Shown here piece by piece: positions 42,237 to 52,308 of a stretch of 64,000 bases of DNA (position 1 is the stretch's first letter; each line of letters begins with the position of its first letter). Under the pieces are notes generated by a model. That model worked only from the letters and a program-made list of their open reading frames with translations. It did no database searches and was not told the DNA's origin. A program made the translations under genes and the position numbers. This stretch comes from Bradyrhizobium forestalis (GTDB taxonomy: Bacteria > Pseudomonadota > Alphaproteobacteria > Rhizobiales > Xanthobacteraceae), in contig NZ_PGVG01000038.1 of the NCBI RefSeq assembly GCF_002795245.1, positions 1-64,000 on the forward strand. Direction: 5' to 3'.

Positions 42237-43511
42237 ATGAACATCCAAGCGCCGGTTAAAGTGGACAAGGCCGAACGCCTGCGCAGGGCGCGCGAGGAGG
42301 CCTATGCGACGCCGCTGTCGCAATTCCACCCCGGCGCGCCACGGCTGTTCCAGGACGACACGCTGTGGCCGTGGTTCGAGCGGCTGCGCAAGGAAGAGCC
42401 GGTGCATTACTGCACCAACGCGCCGATCGAGCCCTATTGGTCGGTGGTGAAATACAACGACATCATGCATGTCGACACCAATCACGGCCTCTTCTCCTCG
42501 GACTCCAAGCTCGGCGGCATCTCAATCCGAGACGTGCCGGAAGGCTATGACTATCCAAGCTTCATCGCCATGGACCAGCCCCGGCATTCGGCGCAGCGCA
42601 AGACGGTGTCGCCGATGTTCACGCCAACGCATCTCGACGAATTGGCAAAGCTGATCCGCCAGCGCTCGCAGACCGTGCTCGACAATCTGCCGCGCAACGA
42701 GACCTTCAACTTCGTCGAGCGCGTCTCGATCGAGCTGACGACGCAGATGCTGGCGACCCTGTTCGACTTCCCCTGGGAGGAGCGGCGCAAGCTGACGCGC
42801 TGGTCGGACGTCTCCACCGCACTGCCCAAGAGCGGCATCGTCGCCTCGGCCGAAGAACGCCGCCGCGAGATGGACGAGTGCTATGCCTACATGTCGAAGC
42901 TGTGGAACGAGCGCGTCAACTCGGCGCCGCGCAACGACCTGCTGTCGCTGATGGCGCACAACGAGGCTACGCGCCACATGGACCCCGACAACCTCATGGG
43001 CAACATCATCCTGCTCATCGTCGGCGGCAACGACACCACGCGCAACACCATGACCGGCTCGGTGCTGGCGCTGAACGAGAACCCGGAGCAGTACGACAAG
43101 CTGCGCACCAATCCAGCGCTGATCGATTCCATGGTGCCCGAGGTGATCCGCTGGCAGACGCCGCTGGCGCATATGCGGCGCACCGCGCTAGAGGACACCG
43201 AGATCGGCGGCAAGCATATCAAGAAGGGCGATCGCGTCGTGATGTGGTACGTCTCGGGCAATCGCGACGAGGAGATGTTCGAGAAGCCGAACGACTTCAT
43301 CATCGACCGCCCGCGGCCGCGGACCCACCTCTCCTTCGGCTTCGGCATCCACCGCTGCGTCGGCATGCGGCTTGCCGAATTGCAGCTGCGCATCGTCTGG
43401 GAGGAGATGCTGAAGCGGTTCGACCGCATCGAGGTGGTCGGCGAGCCCAAGCGGATCTATTCGAGCTTCATCAAGGGGTATGAGTCGCTGCCGGTGAGGA
43501 TTCCGGGGTAG
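42237..43511 (+). CDS. Cytochrome P450, second of a tandem pair
   Basis: 424 aa, ATG preceded by CTGGAGCC. It keeps GGNDTTRNT, the ExxR in VPEVIRWQTPLAHMRRTALE and the haem loop SFGFGIHRCVGMRLAE. It is clearly a paralogue of the P450 at 40753 (long shared strings such as VSIELTTQMLA and FDFPWEERRKLTRWSD), so a tandem duplication is likely. The two differ in the N-terminal 30 residues and in the substrate-recognition parts around residues 60-90 and 170-190. Same redox partner need as the first. Confidence 0.9.
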   Translation: MNIQAPVKVDKAERLRRAREEAYATPLSQFHPGAPRLFQDDTLWPWFERLRKEEPVHYCTNAPIEPYWSVVKYNDIMHVDTNHGLFSSDSKLGGISIRDVPEGYDYPSFIAMDQPRHSAQRKTVSPMFTPTHLDELAKLIRQRSQTVLDNLPRNETFNFVERVSIELTTQMLATLFDFPWEERRKLTRWSDVSTALPKSGIVASAEERRREMDECYAYMSKLWNERVNSAPRNDLLSLMAHNEATRHMDPDNLMGNIILLIVGGNDTTRNTMTGSVLALNENPEQYDKLRTNPALIDSMVPEVIRWQTPLAHMRRTALEDTEIGGKHIKKGDRVVMWYVSGNRDEEMFEKPNDFIIDRPRPRTHLSFGFGIHRCVGMRLAELQLRIVWEEMLKRFDRIEVVGEPKRIYSSFIKGYESLPVRIPG

Positions 43512-43560
43512 GCGCGCGCTACGCGTGCCGCCTTGGGGCAAACCGCTTCCCCAACCCCCG

Positions 43561-43664
43561 CTGTCATGCCGCGCGAAAGCGGGGCATCCAGTACGCCGCG
43601 GCCTCTCGATTCAAGCCGCGCTGCCTCTGGAATGCTGGATTGCCCGCCTTCGCGGGCAATGACA
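43561..43664. repeat. R4-type inverted repeat, copy 1
   Basis: CTGTCATGCCGCGCGAAAGC at left and GCCTTCGCGGGCAATGACA at right, with GGGGCATCCAGTACGCCGCG inside; a similar unit occurs at 51310. Confidence 0.75.
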
Positions 43665-43691
43665 CCGAGGACGGAGTGAAGAGCCGGGCCT

Positions 43692-43735
43692 TCATCCTTC
43701 GAGACGCGCGCAAGGGCGCGCTCCTCAGGATGAGG
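43692..43735. repeat. R3-type repeat, copy 1
   Basis: TCATCCTTCGAGACGCGCGC then GCGCGCTCCTCAGGATGAGG: short inverted unit also found twice at 48069-48173 and twice at 55748-55880. Confidence 0.8.
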
Positions 43736-43823
43736 GGAGACACCTCAGCTATAAAATTTCGGCATGACAGCTCGCGCCAGATGCGAAGGCAAGATGCCCC
43801 GCGGCTGTTCTACCACACGGCAT

Positions 43824-44744
43824 CTAACTCAATTTGATGTCCCACAGGCCTTCCTTGCGGCAGGCGGCGACCTCCTCGCGCAGGAGGGCGGTGATGGCGA
43901 GCGAGGCCGTCGAGGCCGGGCGGTCGATCGGAGAGGCAAAAATGAGCTCGCGCGTCATCGGCTTGGATACGGGCGCGGTTTCCAGCCGTCCGTCCGCGAC
44001 CTCGCCGTGGACCGACGAAGGCGGCAGCAGCGCGAAACCGAGGCCCTCCTCAACGAGGCTCGTCAGCACGCGGAAGGAATCCGCCTCGAGCTGGACGTCG
44101 AGCTTGATCTTGCGCTGGGCGGCGGCGTGCTCGATCAGCGCGCGGAGGCCGTGGGAATGACTGGGCAGCACCAGGCGCTGGCGCAGCAGCCAGCCGACAT
44201 CGACGTTCTTCTTGCGCGCGAGGCCGCAGCCGCGCGGGCCGACCGCGACGATGTTGTCGCGCCCGAGGCTCTGCACATTGAGATGCAGATCGGCCGAGCG
44301 GCCGTAGAGAATGGCGAGGTCCATCTCGCCGCGATGCAGCCATTCGACGAGATGGCCGCTGTAGCTCTCGACGATGCGCAGCGAGATGCCGGGAAATTTT
44401 TCGACGCAGCGCCGCGCAAAGCGCGCCGACAGCACGCAGCTCACCGTCGGAACCAGGCCGAGCACGACCTGGCCGGACGGCGGGCCCTTGGCCGACTGGA
44501 TGTCGTCGCGGATCTGGTCGATCTGCCGCACGATGCCGGAGGTGCGCGCGAGCAGCAGCCGCCCGGCCTCGGTCAGCACCATGCCGCGGCCGTTGCGGGT
44601 GAACAGATCGGTGCGCAGCTCGTGTTCCAGCAGCTTGATCTGCCTGGAGAGCGCCGGCTGAGCCACGCGCAGCGTGTCGGAGGCCTTGGAGAGGCTGCCG
44701 AGCTCCGCCACGCAACTGAAGGTCCTGAGCTGCCGGAAATCCAT
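43824..44744 (-). CDS. LysR-family transcriptional regulator
   Basis: 306 aa. The start at 44744 puts the wHTH at the N-terminus: MDFRQLRTFSCVAELGSLSK, ASDTLRVAQPALSRQIKLLE, HELRTDLFTRNGRGMVLTEA. The effector domain follows (GLVPTVSCVLSARFARRCVE; LVEEGLGFALLPPSSV). It is divergent from the acyl-CoA dehydrogenase operon with a 125-bp intergenic region carrying two inverted-repeat candidates, so it probably controls that operon in response to one of its substrates. Confidence 0.92.
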   Translation of the reverse strand: MDFRQLRTFSCVAELGSLSKASDTLRVAQPALSRQIKLLEHELRTDLFTRNGRGMVLTEAGRLLLARTSGIVRQIDQIRDDIQSAKGPPSGQVVLGLVPTVSCVLSARFARRCVEKFPGISLRIVESYSGHLVEWLHRGEMDLAILYGRSADLHLNVQSLGRDNIVAVGPRGCGLARKKNVDVGWLLRQRLVLPSHSHGLRALIEHAAAQRKIKLDVQLEADSFRVLTSLVEEGLGFALLPPSSVHGEVADGRLETAPVSKPMTRELIFASPIDRPASTASLAITALLREEVAACRKEGLWDIKLS

Positions 44745-44769
44745 GCTTGCCAATCCTGGAAGGCTACTC

Positions 44770-44820
44770 CATACGCTATAACAAATGAGCATAGGGGGCG
44801 GGCGTTGTTTTCACAACGCC
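44770..44820. promoter_or_regulatory. LysR-type operator candidates
   Basis: CATACGCTATAACAAATG (44770-44787) has the CAT...ATG dyad of LysR boxes. A perfect 8-bp inverted repeat GGCGTTGT-TTTC-ACAACGCC follows at 44801-44820. Both are in the LysR/acyl-CoA dehydrogenase divergent gap. Confidence 0.4.
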
Positions 44821-44869
44821 TGAGGATCGGCCGGCGTTATCTTAACTGCCGCTAAGAATTGGAAACGCC

Positions 44870-46039
44870 ATGAGTCAAGAACATCACACCGAAGATCACG
44901 CCGACATCCGCGAGGCCGTCGCAAAGCTCTGCGCGCAGTTCCCCGGCGAATACTGGCGCAAGCTCGATCGCGAGATGGCTTACCCGAAGGCCTTCGTCGA
45001 CGCGCTGACTGAGGCCGGCTATCTCTCGGTGCTGATCCCGGAAGAATATGGCGGCGCCGGCCTGAAGCTTTCGGCTGCGGCCGCGATCCTCGAAGAGATC
45101 CAGCGCGCGGGCTGCAACGGCGGCGGCTGCCATGCCCAGATGTACACGATGGGCACGGTGCTGCGGCACGGCAATGCCGAGCAGAAGGCAAAGTACCTGC
45201 CGAAGATCGCGAGCGGCGAATTGCGCCTGCAGGCCTTCGGCGTCACGGAGCCGACCAGTGGCACCGACACCTCCTCGCTCAAGACCTTCGCGCGCAAGGA
45301 AGGCAACGACAGCTACATCGTCAATGGCCAGAAGATCTGGACCAGCCGCGCAGAGCATTCCGACCTGATGGTGCTGCTGGCACGCACCACGCCGAAGGAA
45401 AAGGTCAAGAAGCGCACGGATGGTCTTTCCGTGTTCATCGTCGACATGCGCGAGGCGAAGGGCAAGGGCCTCGAGATCCGCCCGATCCGCACCATGATGA
45501 ACCATGCCACCACGGAGGTGTTCTTTACCGACATGAAGGTGCCGGCAGAGAATCTGATCGGCGAGGAGGGCAAGGGCTTTCGCTACATCCTCTCCGGCAT
45601 GAACGCCGAGCGCATCCTGATCGCGGCCGAATGCGTCGGCGACGCCAAGTGGTTCATCGCCAAGGCGACGAACTACGCCAAGGAACGCAGCGTTTTCGGC
45701 CGGCCGATCGGCCAGAATCAAGGCATCCAGTTCCCGATCGCCAAGGCCTACGCCTCGATGCGCGCGGCCGAACTGATGGTGAAGGAAGCCACGCGCAAAT
45801 ACGAAGCCGGGCTCGACTGCGGCGCGGAGGCCAACATGGCCAAGATGCTGGCAGCGGATGCGTCCTGGGAAGCGGCCAATGCCTGCATCCAGACCCATGG
45901 CGGCTTCGGCTTCGCCGAGGAATACGACGTCGAGCGCAAATTCCGCGAGACGCGGCTCTACCAGGTGGCGCCGATCTCGACCAACCTCGTGCTCTCCTAC
46001 GTCGCCGAGCATGTGCTCGGCATGCCGCGCTCGTACTGA
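44870..46039 (+). CDS. Acyl-CoA dehydrogenase
   Basis: 389 aa, flavin enzyme. The N-terminal helical domain ends near LQAFGVTEPTSGTDTSSLKT (FAD/substrate strand, with the typical TEP-GSD pattern), followed by IVNGQKIWTSRAEHSDLMVL, the middle beta domain, and C-terminal helices RSVFGRPIGQNQGIQFPIAK and QTHGGFGFAEEYDVERKFRE. It would oxidise an acyl-CoA to the enoyl-CoA. First gene of an operon with a CoA transferase (9-bp gap) and a dehydratase (14-bp gap), which suggests catabolism of a C5 dicarboxylic or branched acid. Confidence 0.9.
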   Translation: MSQEHHTEDHADIREAVAKLCAQFPGEYWRKLDREMAYPKAFVDALTEAGYLSVLIPEEYGGAGLKLSAAAAILEEIQRAGCNGGGCHAQMYTMGTVLRHGNAEQKAKYLPKIASGELRLQAFGVTEPTSGTDTSSLKTFARKEGNDSYIVNGQKIWTSRAEHSDLMVLLARTTPKEKVKKRTDGLSVFIVDMREAKGKGLEIRPIRTMMNHATTEVFFTDMKVPAENLIGEEGKGFRYILSGMNAERILIAAECVGDAKWFIAKATNYAKERSVFGRPIGQNQGIQFPIAKAYASMRAAELMVKEATRKYEAGLDCGAEANMAKMLAADASWEAANACIQTHGGFGFAEEYDVERKFRETRLYQVAPISTNLVLSYVAEHVLGMPRSY

Positions 46040-46048
46040 GGTCACGCC

Positions 46049-47152
46049 ATGGGAGCACTTGACGGGATCAGGGTGATTGCGGTCGAGCAGGCCGTGGCGG
46101 CGCCGTTCTGCTCCTCGCGGCTGGCGGATGCCGGCGCGGAGGTGATCAAGATCGAGCGGCCCGAAGGCGATTTCGCCCGCGGCTATGACGCAGCCGCCAA
46201 GGGCCAGAGCAGCTACTTCGTGTGGCTCAACCGCGGCAAGCAATCGGCGGTGGTTGACCTCGCAACGAAGGAAGGCTGCGCCGAGCTGGAGAAGCTGATC
46301 GCGAGCGCCGACGTGCTGATCCAGAACCTCAAGCCGGGCTCGATGGACAAGCTCGGCTTCTCCCGCGAGCGGCTCTTGAAGGACTATCCGAAGCTGATCT
46401 CGTGCACCATCACCGGCTACGGCGACGAGGGCCCCTATGCCCATCGCAAGGCCTATGACCTCCTGATCCAGGCCGAGAGTGGCCTGGCCTCGATCACCGG
46501 TAATCCCGATGGCGCCTCGCGCGTCGGCATGTCGATCGTGGACGTCGCGACCGGCGCCACCGCGCATGCCGCGATCCTGGAAGCGCTGATCGCGCGCGGG
46601 CGCACCGGCAAGGGCTGTGACATCCGCATCTCCATGTTCGACGTGATGGCGGACTGGTGCACCGTGCCGCTGCTTAATGCCGAGGCCGGCAATCCGCCCA
46701 AGCGTATGGGCCTGCGCCATCCCTCGATTGCGCCGTATGGCGTGTTCACCTCGAAGGATGGCAAGGACATCCTGATCTCGATCCAGAGCGAGCGCGAGTG
46801 GAAGACGCTGTGCGTCAAGGTGCTGGACCAGCCGGATTTGCCGGCCGATCCGCGCGTCGCCAACATGGTCGAGCGCGTGCGCAACCGCGATTTCACCGAC
46901 AAGTCCGTCGCCGACAGCTTCGGCAAGATGACGCGCGACGAGCTGCTGAAGCGGCTGTCCGACGCCGACATCGCCTTCGCCGAGGTCAACACCATGGCCG
47001 ACCTCGCCAATCATCCGCATCTGCGCCGCATCGAGGTCGACACGCCGAACGGCCGCGTCAGCTATCCCGCGCCGGCGCCGATCATCGTCGGCGAGACGCG
47101 CAGCTATGGTGCCGTGCCCGCCATCGGCGAACGTCCCCAGTCCAAGAAATAA
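46049..47152 (+). CDS. Family III CoA transferase (CaiB/BaiF)
   Basis: 367 aa. The motif IRVIAVEQAVAAPFCSSRLA and DAGAEVIKIERPEGDFARG at the N-terminus are typical, and the catalytic Asp lies in KAYDLLIQAESGLASITG. Later ALIARGRTGKGCDIRISMFD is the usual C-terminal domain entry. It moves CoA between a donor such as succinyl-CoA and a free acid. Neighbours (acyl-CoA dehydrogenase before, FAS1-like dehydratase after) resemble mesaconate/itaconate or citramalate catabolism, so a mesaconate or methylsuccinate CoA transfer is one possible role; the substrate is not provable here. Confidence 0.9.
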   Translation: MGALDGIRVIAVEQAVAAPFCSSRLADAGAEVIKIERPEGDFARGYDAAAKGQSSYFVWLNRGKQSAVVDLATKEGCAELEKLIASADVLIQNLKPGSMDKLGFSRERLLKDYPKLISCTITGYGDEGPYAHRKAYDLLIQAESGLASITGNPDGASRVGMSIVDVATGATAHAAILEALIARGRTGKGCDIRISMFDVMADWCTVPLLNAEAGNPPKRMGLRHPSIAPYGVFTSKDGKDILISIQSEREWKTLCVKVLDQPDLPADPRVANMVERVRNRDFTDKSVADSFGKMTRDELLKRLSDADIAFAEVNTMADLANHPHLRRIEVDTPNGRVSYPAPAPIIVGETRSYGAVPAIGERPQSKK

Positions 47153-47166
47153 CGGAGCGAGACGTC

Positions 47167-48018
47167 ATGACCGAGAAGCTCGACATCGATCATTTGCGGC
47201 GATGGGTCGGCCGCGGCCAGGAGGCCACCGACATCGTCACCGCGCAGCTCGTGAAGGGCCTGCGCGCGACGCTGTTCCAGGACGTCGGCGAGCCCAAGGC
47301 GGGTGACGCCGCGCCGTTCACGGTGCACTGGTGCCTGGCGCAGCCGGTGTTTCCGATGTCGATGCTGGGGCCCGACGGCCACCCGACCCGCGGCGGCTTC
47401 CTGCCGCCGGTGCCGCTGCCGCGCCGGATGTGGGCCGGCGGCGAGATCGAATTCCTGCAGCCGCTTCGCGTCGGCGACGAATCGACGCGCACCTCGCGCA
47501 TCGCCGATGTGCAGGTCAAATCAGGCTCGACCGGCACGCTGTGCTTCGTCTCGGTTGAGCACAGCATCTCCTCGCCACGCGGCACCGCCATCCGCGAGCG
47601 GCAGGACATCGTCTATCGCGAGATGACGAGCAACGCGCCCGCGAGCGCCAAGGCCCCGCCTCCGCCGCCGCAGGCGCAGCACCGCGAGACCCATGTCTCC
47701 GATCCCGTGCTGCTGTTCCGCTACTCCGCGCTGACCTTCAACGGCCACCGCATCCATTACGACCGCGACTACGTCACTGAGGTCGAGGGCTATCCGGGCC
47801 TGATCTTCCACGGGCCGCTCCAGGCGGCACTGATCATCGAGATGGCGGCACGCTTGCGCGGCGGCAAGGCGCCGAAAAAGTTTTCGTATCGCGGTCTGCA
47901 GCCACTGTTCGAGGGCACGGAGTTTTCAGTCAACGCCAACGACAGCGGCGAGAGCATGGAGCTGTGGACCGCGAATGCGGAAGGGCAGCCGACGATGAAG
48001 GGCACGGCGGTGTGGTGA
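47167..48018 (+). CDS. FAS1-like dehydratase / mesaconyl-CoA-hydratase-like protein
   Basis: 283 aa from ATG 47167 (GGAGCGAG upstream). Double hot-dog layout: the N-terminal FAS1-like half with the characteristic GGFLPPVPLPRRMWAGGEIE and FLQPLRVGDESTRTSRIADV, and a MaoC-like half with the hydratase motif YSALTFNGHRIHYDRDYVTE and YPGLIFHGPLQAALIIEMAA. These strings match mesaconyl-C4-CoA hydratase (Meh-type) and HTD2-like enzymes. It hydrates or dehydrates an enoyl/hydroxyacyl-CoA. Third gene of the acyl-CoA dehydrogenase operon. Confidence 0.87.
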   Translation: MTEKLDIDHLRRWVGRGQEATDIVTAQLVKGLRATLFQDVGEPKAGDAAPFTVHWCLAQPVFPMSMLGPDGHPTRGGFLPPVPLPRRMWAGGEIEFLQPLRVGDESTRTSRIADVQVKSGSTGTLCFVSVEHSISSPRGTAIRERQDIVYREMTSNAPASAKAPPPPPQAQHRETHVSDPVLLFRYSALTFNGHRIHYDRDYVTEVEGYPGLIFHGPLQAALIIEMAARLRGGKAPKKFSYRGLQPLFEGTEFSVNANDSGESMELWTANAEGQPTMKGTAVW

Positions 48019-48068
48019 GCCACACTCACCTCGTCGTTGCGAATGTAGCGGCGATATAGGAAGTTAGA

Positions 48069-48173
48069 CCCTCACCCTGAGGAGCGCGCCCTTCACGCGC
48101 GTCTCGAAGGGCGAGGCCACTAGCCGGGCCTTCATCCTTCGAGACGCGCGAAGGCGCGCTCCTCAGGATGAGG
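48069..48173. repeat. R3-type repeat, inverted pair
   Basis: CCTCACCCTGAGGAGCGCGC through CGTCTCGAAGGGCGAGG, then TCATCCTTCGAGACGCGCGA through GCTCCTCAGGATGAGG: two R3 units, head to head, filling the gap between the dehydratase and mdlC-like genes. Confidence 0.85.
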
Positions 48174-48194
48174 AATAAACAGGGGACGGAAACC

Positions 48195-49817
<1,623 letters not shown>

Positions 49818-49820
49818 TCT

Positions 49821-49959
49821 TGTCGTCCCCGCGAACGCGGGGACCCATACCGCGTGATCTGTCGATAAGCGCAGGCGCCAGTACCGCAGGATAGAGCAAC
49901 TACCCGTCTTCGCCAAACTCTCCCTGTGGTTATGGGTCCCCGCGTTCGCGGGGACGACA
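49821..49959. repeat. R5-type inverted repeat, copy 1
   Basis: TCGTCCCCGCGAACGCGGGG then ACCCATA at left; TATGGGTCCCCGCGTTCGCG then GGGACGAC at right, about 27-bp arms around a 75-bp middle. Confidence 0.8.
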
Positions 49960-49988
49960 CCGAGTTTGTTGCGCGAACGCACCACACA

Positions 49989-50765
49989 CTACGACGCCAG
50001 AAATCCTCCGTCCGCCGCGAGCACGTGCCCGACGACATAGGACGACGCATCCGACGACAGCCACACCACGGCCTCCGCCACCTCCTCCGGGCTGCCCATC
50101 CGCCGCAGCGGCAGGCCTGCGCTGACGGTCGCGACATCGCCGACGCCGGCGCGCAGCATCATGTCGGTGACGACACGGCCGGGCGCGATGGCGTTGATGC
50201 GGATGCCGCGCGGGGCGTTCTCCATCGCCGCCGAGCGCGTCAGCGAGATCGCGGCGGCCTTGGAAGCCGAATAGAGCGAGAAGCCGGGATTGGGATTGCG
50301 CACGCCGCTGACGGAGGCGTTGACGACGATGCTGCCGCGCCCCTGCGGCAGCATCGCCGGCAATTGGTGGCGCAGGCAGAGAAACAGCGCGCGGACATTG
50401 GTGTCGAACACGCTGTCGTAGATGTCGGTGCCCTGCTCTTCCAGCGGCGCGCGGCGCTCCTGGAAGCCGGCATTGTTGAAGGCAACGTCGAGCCGGCCGC
50501 AACGCTCGATGGCCACGCGCACCAGCCGTGCGACGTCGTCCTCCTGCGTGATATCGGTCTTGACCGGGACGGCCTCCACACCGAGCTCGCGGCATGCTGC
50601 GGCGGTGGCGTCGATCTCGGCTTCGCGCCGGCCGGCCACGAAAATCGCTTCGGCTCCCTCGGCCGCCATCCTGAGCGCCGTGGCGCGGCCGATGCCGCTG
50701 CCGCCGCCCGTGACCAGGCAGACCTTGTCCTTCATCCGCATCCCCGCAGGCAAAGTTCCGCTCAT
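49989..50765 (-). CDS. SDR-family oxidoreductase, MarR-divergent
   Basis: 258 aa from ATG 50765 with GGAGGTGGG upstream. Nucleotide motif VTGGGSGIGRATALRMAAEG, NNAGF for NNAG, catalytic Ser in VNASVSGVRN and YSASKAAAISL as YxxxK, and the C-terminal GHVLAADGGFLAS. Classic SDR of FabG type, NAD(P)H dependent; substrate unknown. It diverges from a MarR regulator with a perfect 10-bp palindrome between them, suggesting direct repression by that regulator. Confidence 0.9.
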   Translation of the reverse strand: MSGTLPAGMRMKDKVCLVTGGGSGIGRATALRMAAEGAEAIFVAGRREAEIDATAAACRELGVEAVPVKTDITQEDDVARLVRVAIERCGRLDVAFNNAGFQERRAPLEEQGTDIYDSVFDTNVRALFLCLRHQLPAMLPQGRGSIVVNASVSGVRNPNPGFSLYSASKAAAISLTRSAAMENAPRGIRINAIAPGRVVTDMMLRAGVGDVATVSAGLPLRRMGSPEEVAEAVVWLSSDASSYVVGHVLAADGGFLAS

Positions 50766-50804
50766 GGCCCACCTCCGAAACGCTTGCGCGCGCCGCTGCG
50801 CGCA

Positions 50805-50827
50805 TATAGTTGTATGATACAACTATA
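50805..50827. promoter_or_regulatory. Perfect 10-bp-arm palindrome, likely MarR operator
   Basis: TATAGTTGTA-TGA-TACAACTATA: fully complementary arms with a 3-nt centre, in the 76-bp gap between the SDR and marR starts. Such sites (TTGTAT-N-ATACAA type) are typical for MarR dimers and would cover both promoters. Confidence 0.8.
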
Positions 50828-50841
50828 CGCCGGGAGTCAAG

Positions 50842-51297
50842 ATGGCCGAGCTTTCGCTGATCGACGACATCCGCGCCGCCTCGCGCCAGATGGTGCGCGA
50901 GCTCGGCTTCATGGACGCGACGGTGGCGGCCTCGGGCTATCCGCCCTCGGCGGTCCACACCATCCTGGAGATCGGCATCCGCGGCCCCATGACATCGGGC
51001 GAGCTCGGCGACTTCCTGCGCCTGGAAAAATCCAGCGTCAGCCGCCTGGTGCGCAAGCTGATCGATTGCGGCGAGCTGCGCGAGACACCGGATGAGCTTG
51101 ATGCGCGCAGCAAGCTGCTGTCGCTGACGGCGAAGGGCCGGCGCACGCTGGAGGCGCTACATGCGTTCGGCCGGCAGCAGGTGAGTGGAGCGCTGGCCGC
51201 GCTGACGGAAGCGGAGCAGCGCACGGTGCGCGAGGGCATGATGCTCTACGCGCGGGCGCTGCGGCAGAGCCGGGTGGAGGGGGAGATGGCGGCGTAG
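50842..51297 (+). CDS. MarR-family transcriptional regulator
   Basis: 151 aa. wHTH strings: PSAVHTILEIGIRGPMTSGE, LGDFLRLEKSSVSRLVRKLI (recognition helix), DCGELRETPDELDARSKLLS and LTAKGRRTLEALHAFGRQQV (wing and dimer helices). ATG follows CGGGAGTC. It is divergent from an SDR gene and its operator candidate is directly upstream, so it probably regulates itself and the SDR in response to a phenolic or fatty ligand. Confidence 0.92.
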   Translation: MAELSLIDDIRAASRQMVRELGFMDATVAASGYPPSAVHTILEIGIRGPMTSGELGDFLRLEKSSVSRLVRKLIDCGELRETPDELDARSKLLSLTAKGRRTLEALHAFGRQQVSGALAALTEAEQRTVREGMMLYARALRQSRVEGEMAA

Positions 51298-51309
51298 CCA
51301 CACTCTCGG

Positions 51310-51433
51310 TGTCATCGCCCGCCTTGTGCGCAGTTGCGCACTGGGGCGGGCGATCCAGTACTCCGCGGCGCCAATTGTGCAAACCAATGCGCGCCGCGGG
51401 GTACTGGATGCCCCGCCTTCGCGGGGCATGACA
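51310..51433. repeat. R4-type inverted repeat, copy 2
   Basis: TGTCATCGCCCGCCTTGTGC at left with CCAGTACTCCGCGGCG inside, then CGCCGCGGGGTACTGGATGC and CGCCTTCGCGGGGCATGACA at right. Lies between marR and a convergent SDR. Confidence 0.75.
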
Positions 51434-51449
51434 GCGTCAGGTGTGGCGG

Positions 51450-52244
51450 TCACTTCCCGAACTCCTCCCGCATCTTCGCCTGGATCTTGGCCATGCCGCC
51501 GATCCAGCGGTCGTAGTTCTCGGTCTTCTTGCGCATGTAGCCGAGCACCTGCGGGTGCGGCAGGATCAGGAAGGTTTCCTGCTCGAGACCGGCGAGCACG
51601 TCTTTCGCCACTTGCTCGGGCGTCAGGTCGCCGTCGCCGGATTGCGGGCCCTTGGGGATCGAGCGCAGCATGTTGGTGTCGACGCCCTGCGGGCAGAGGA
51701 TCGAGACCTTGATGTTGTGGGCCTTGTGCGAGATCGCGAGACTTTCGGCAAAGCCGACCGCGGCGTGCTTCGTCGTCGAATAAGCCGGACTGCCGACCTG
51801 CGACAGCAGGCCTGCGGCCGAGATGGTGTTGAGGAAATAGCCGCCGCCGCGCGCCCTCATGCGGGGGATAAGATGGCGCGCCGCGTAAACGTGGGCCATG
51901 ACGTGAATCGCCCAGCTGCGCTGCCAGGGCTCATCCGAGGCGCCGCCGGCATTTTCCGACATCGGATCGAAGCCGCCGCCGATGCCGGCATTGGAGCAGA
52001 ACAGCTCGATCGGGCCGAACTGCCGCTCGGTCTCCTCGATGACGTGGGCGATGTCCTTTTCCTGCGCGACGTCGCATTTGAAGGCGGCGCCATCCACCAT
52101 GGCGGCGACCGCCCTCGCATTGGCGGCATCCATATCCGCGACGACGACCTTGGCTGCGCCCGCATTGTGAAAGGCCTCGCACAGCGCCTTGCCGATGCCG
52201 TTTGCGCCGCCCGTGACGACCACGACCTTGCCGGTCACCTGCAT
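51450..52244 (-). CDS. SDR-family oxidoreductase
   Basis: 264 aa. VVVTGGANGIGKALCEAFHN (TGxxxGxG), CSNAGIGGGFDPMS with NAG, NTISAAGLLSQVGSPAYSTT (catalytic Ser) followed by KHAAVGFAES, where YxxxK reads YSTTK. The C-terminus is longer than FabG (DRWIGGMAKIQAKMREEFGK) and lacks the GG end, closer to SDRs found in steroid/aliphatic degradation clusters. Substrate unknown. Convergent with marR across the R4 repeat. Confidence 0.88.
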   Translation of the reverse strand: MQVTGKVVVVTGGANGIGKALCEAFHNAGAAKVVVADMDAANARAVAAMVDGAAFKCDVAQEKDIAHVIEETERQFGPIELFCSNAGIGGGFDPMSENAGGASDEPWQRSWAIHVMAHVYAARHLIPRMRARGGGYFLNTISAAGLLSQVGSPAYSTTKHAAVGFAESLAISHKAHNIKVSILCPQGVDTNMLRSIPKGPQSGDGDLTPEQVAKDVLAGLEQETFLILPHPQVLGYMRKKTENYDRWIGGMAKIQAKMREEFGK

Positions 52245-52308
52245 GCGACGTCTCCTCTGTCTTGTATCGCTTTATACCGCGCCGCTTATTCCGCGTCGCG
52301 GGTCCTCG

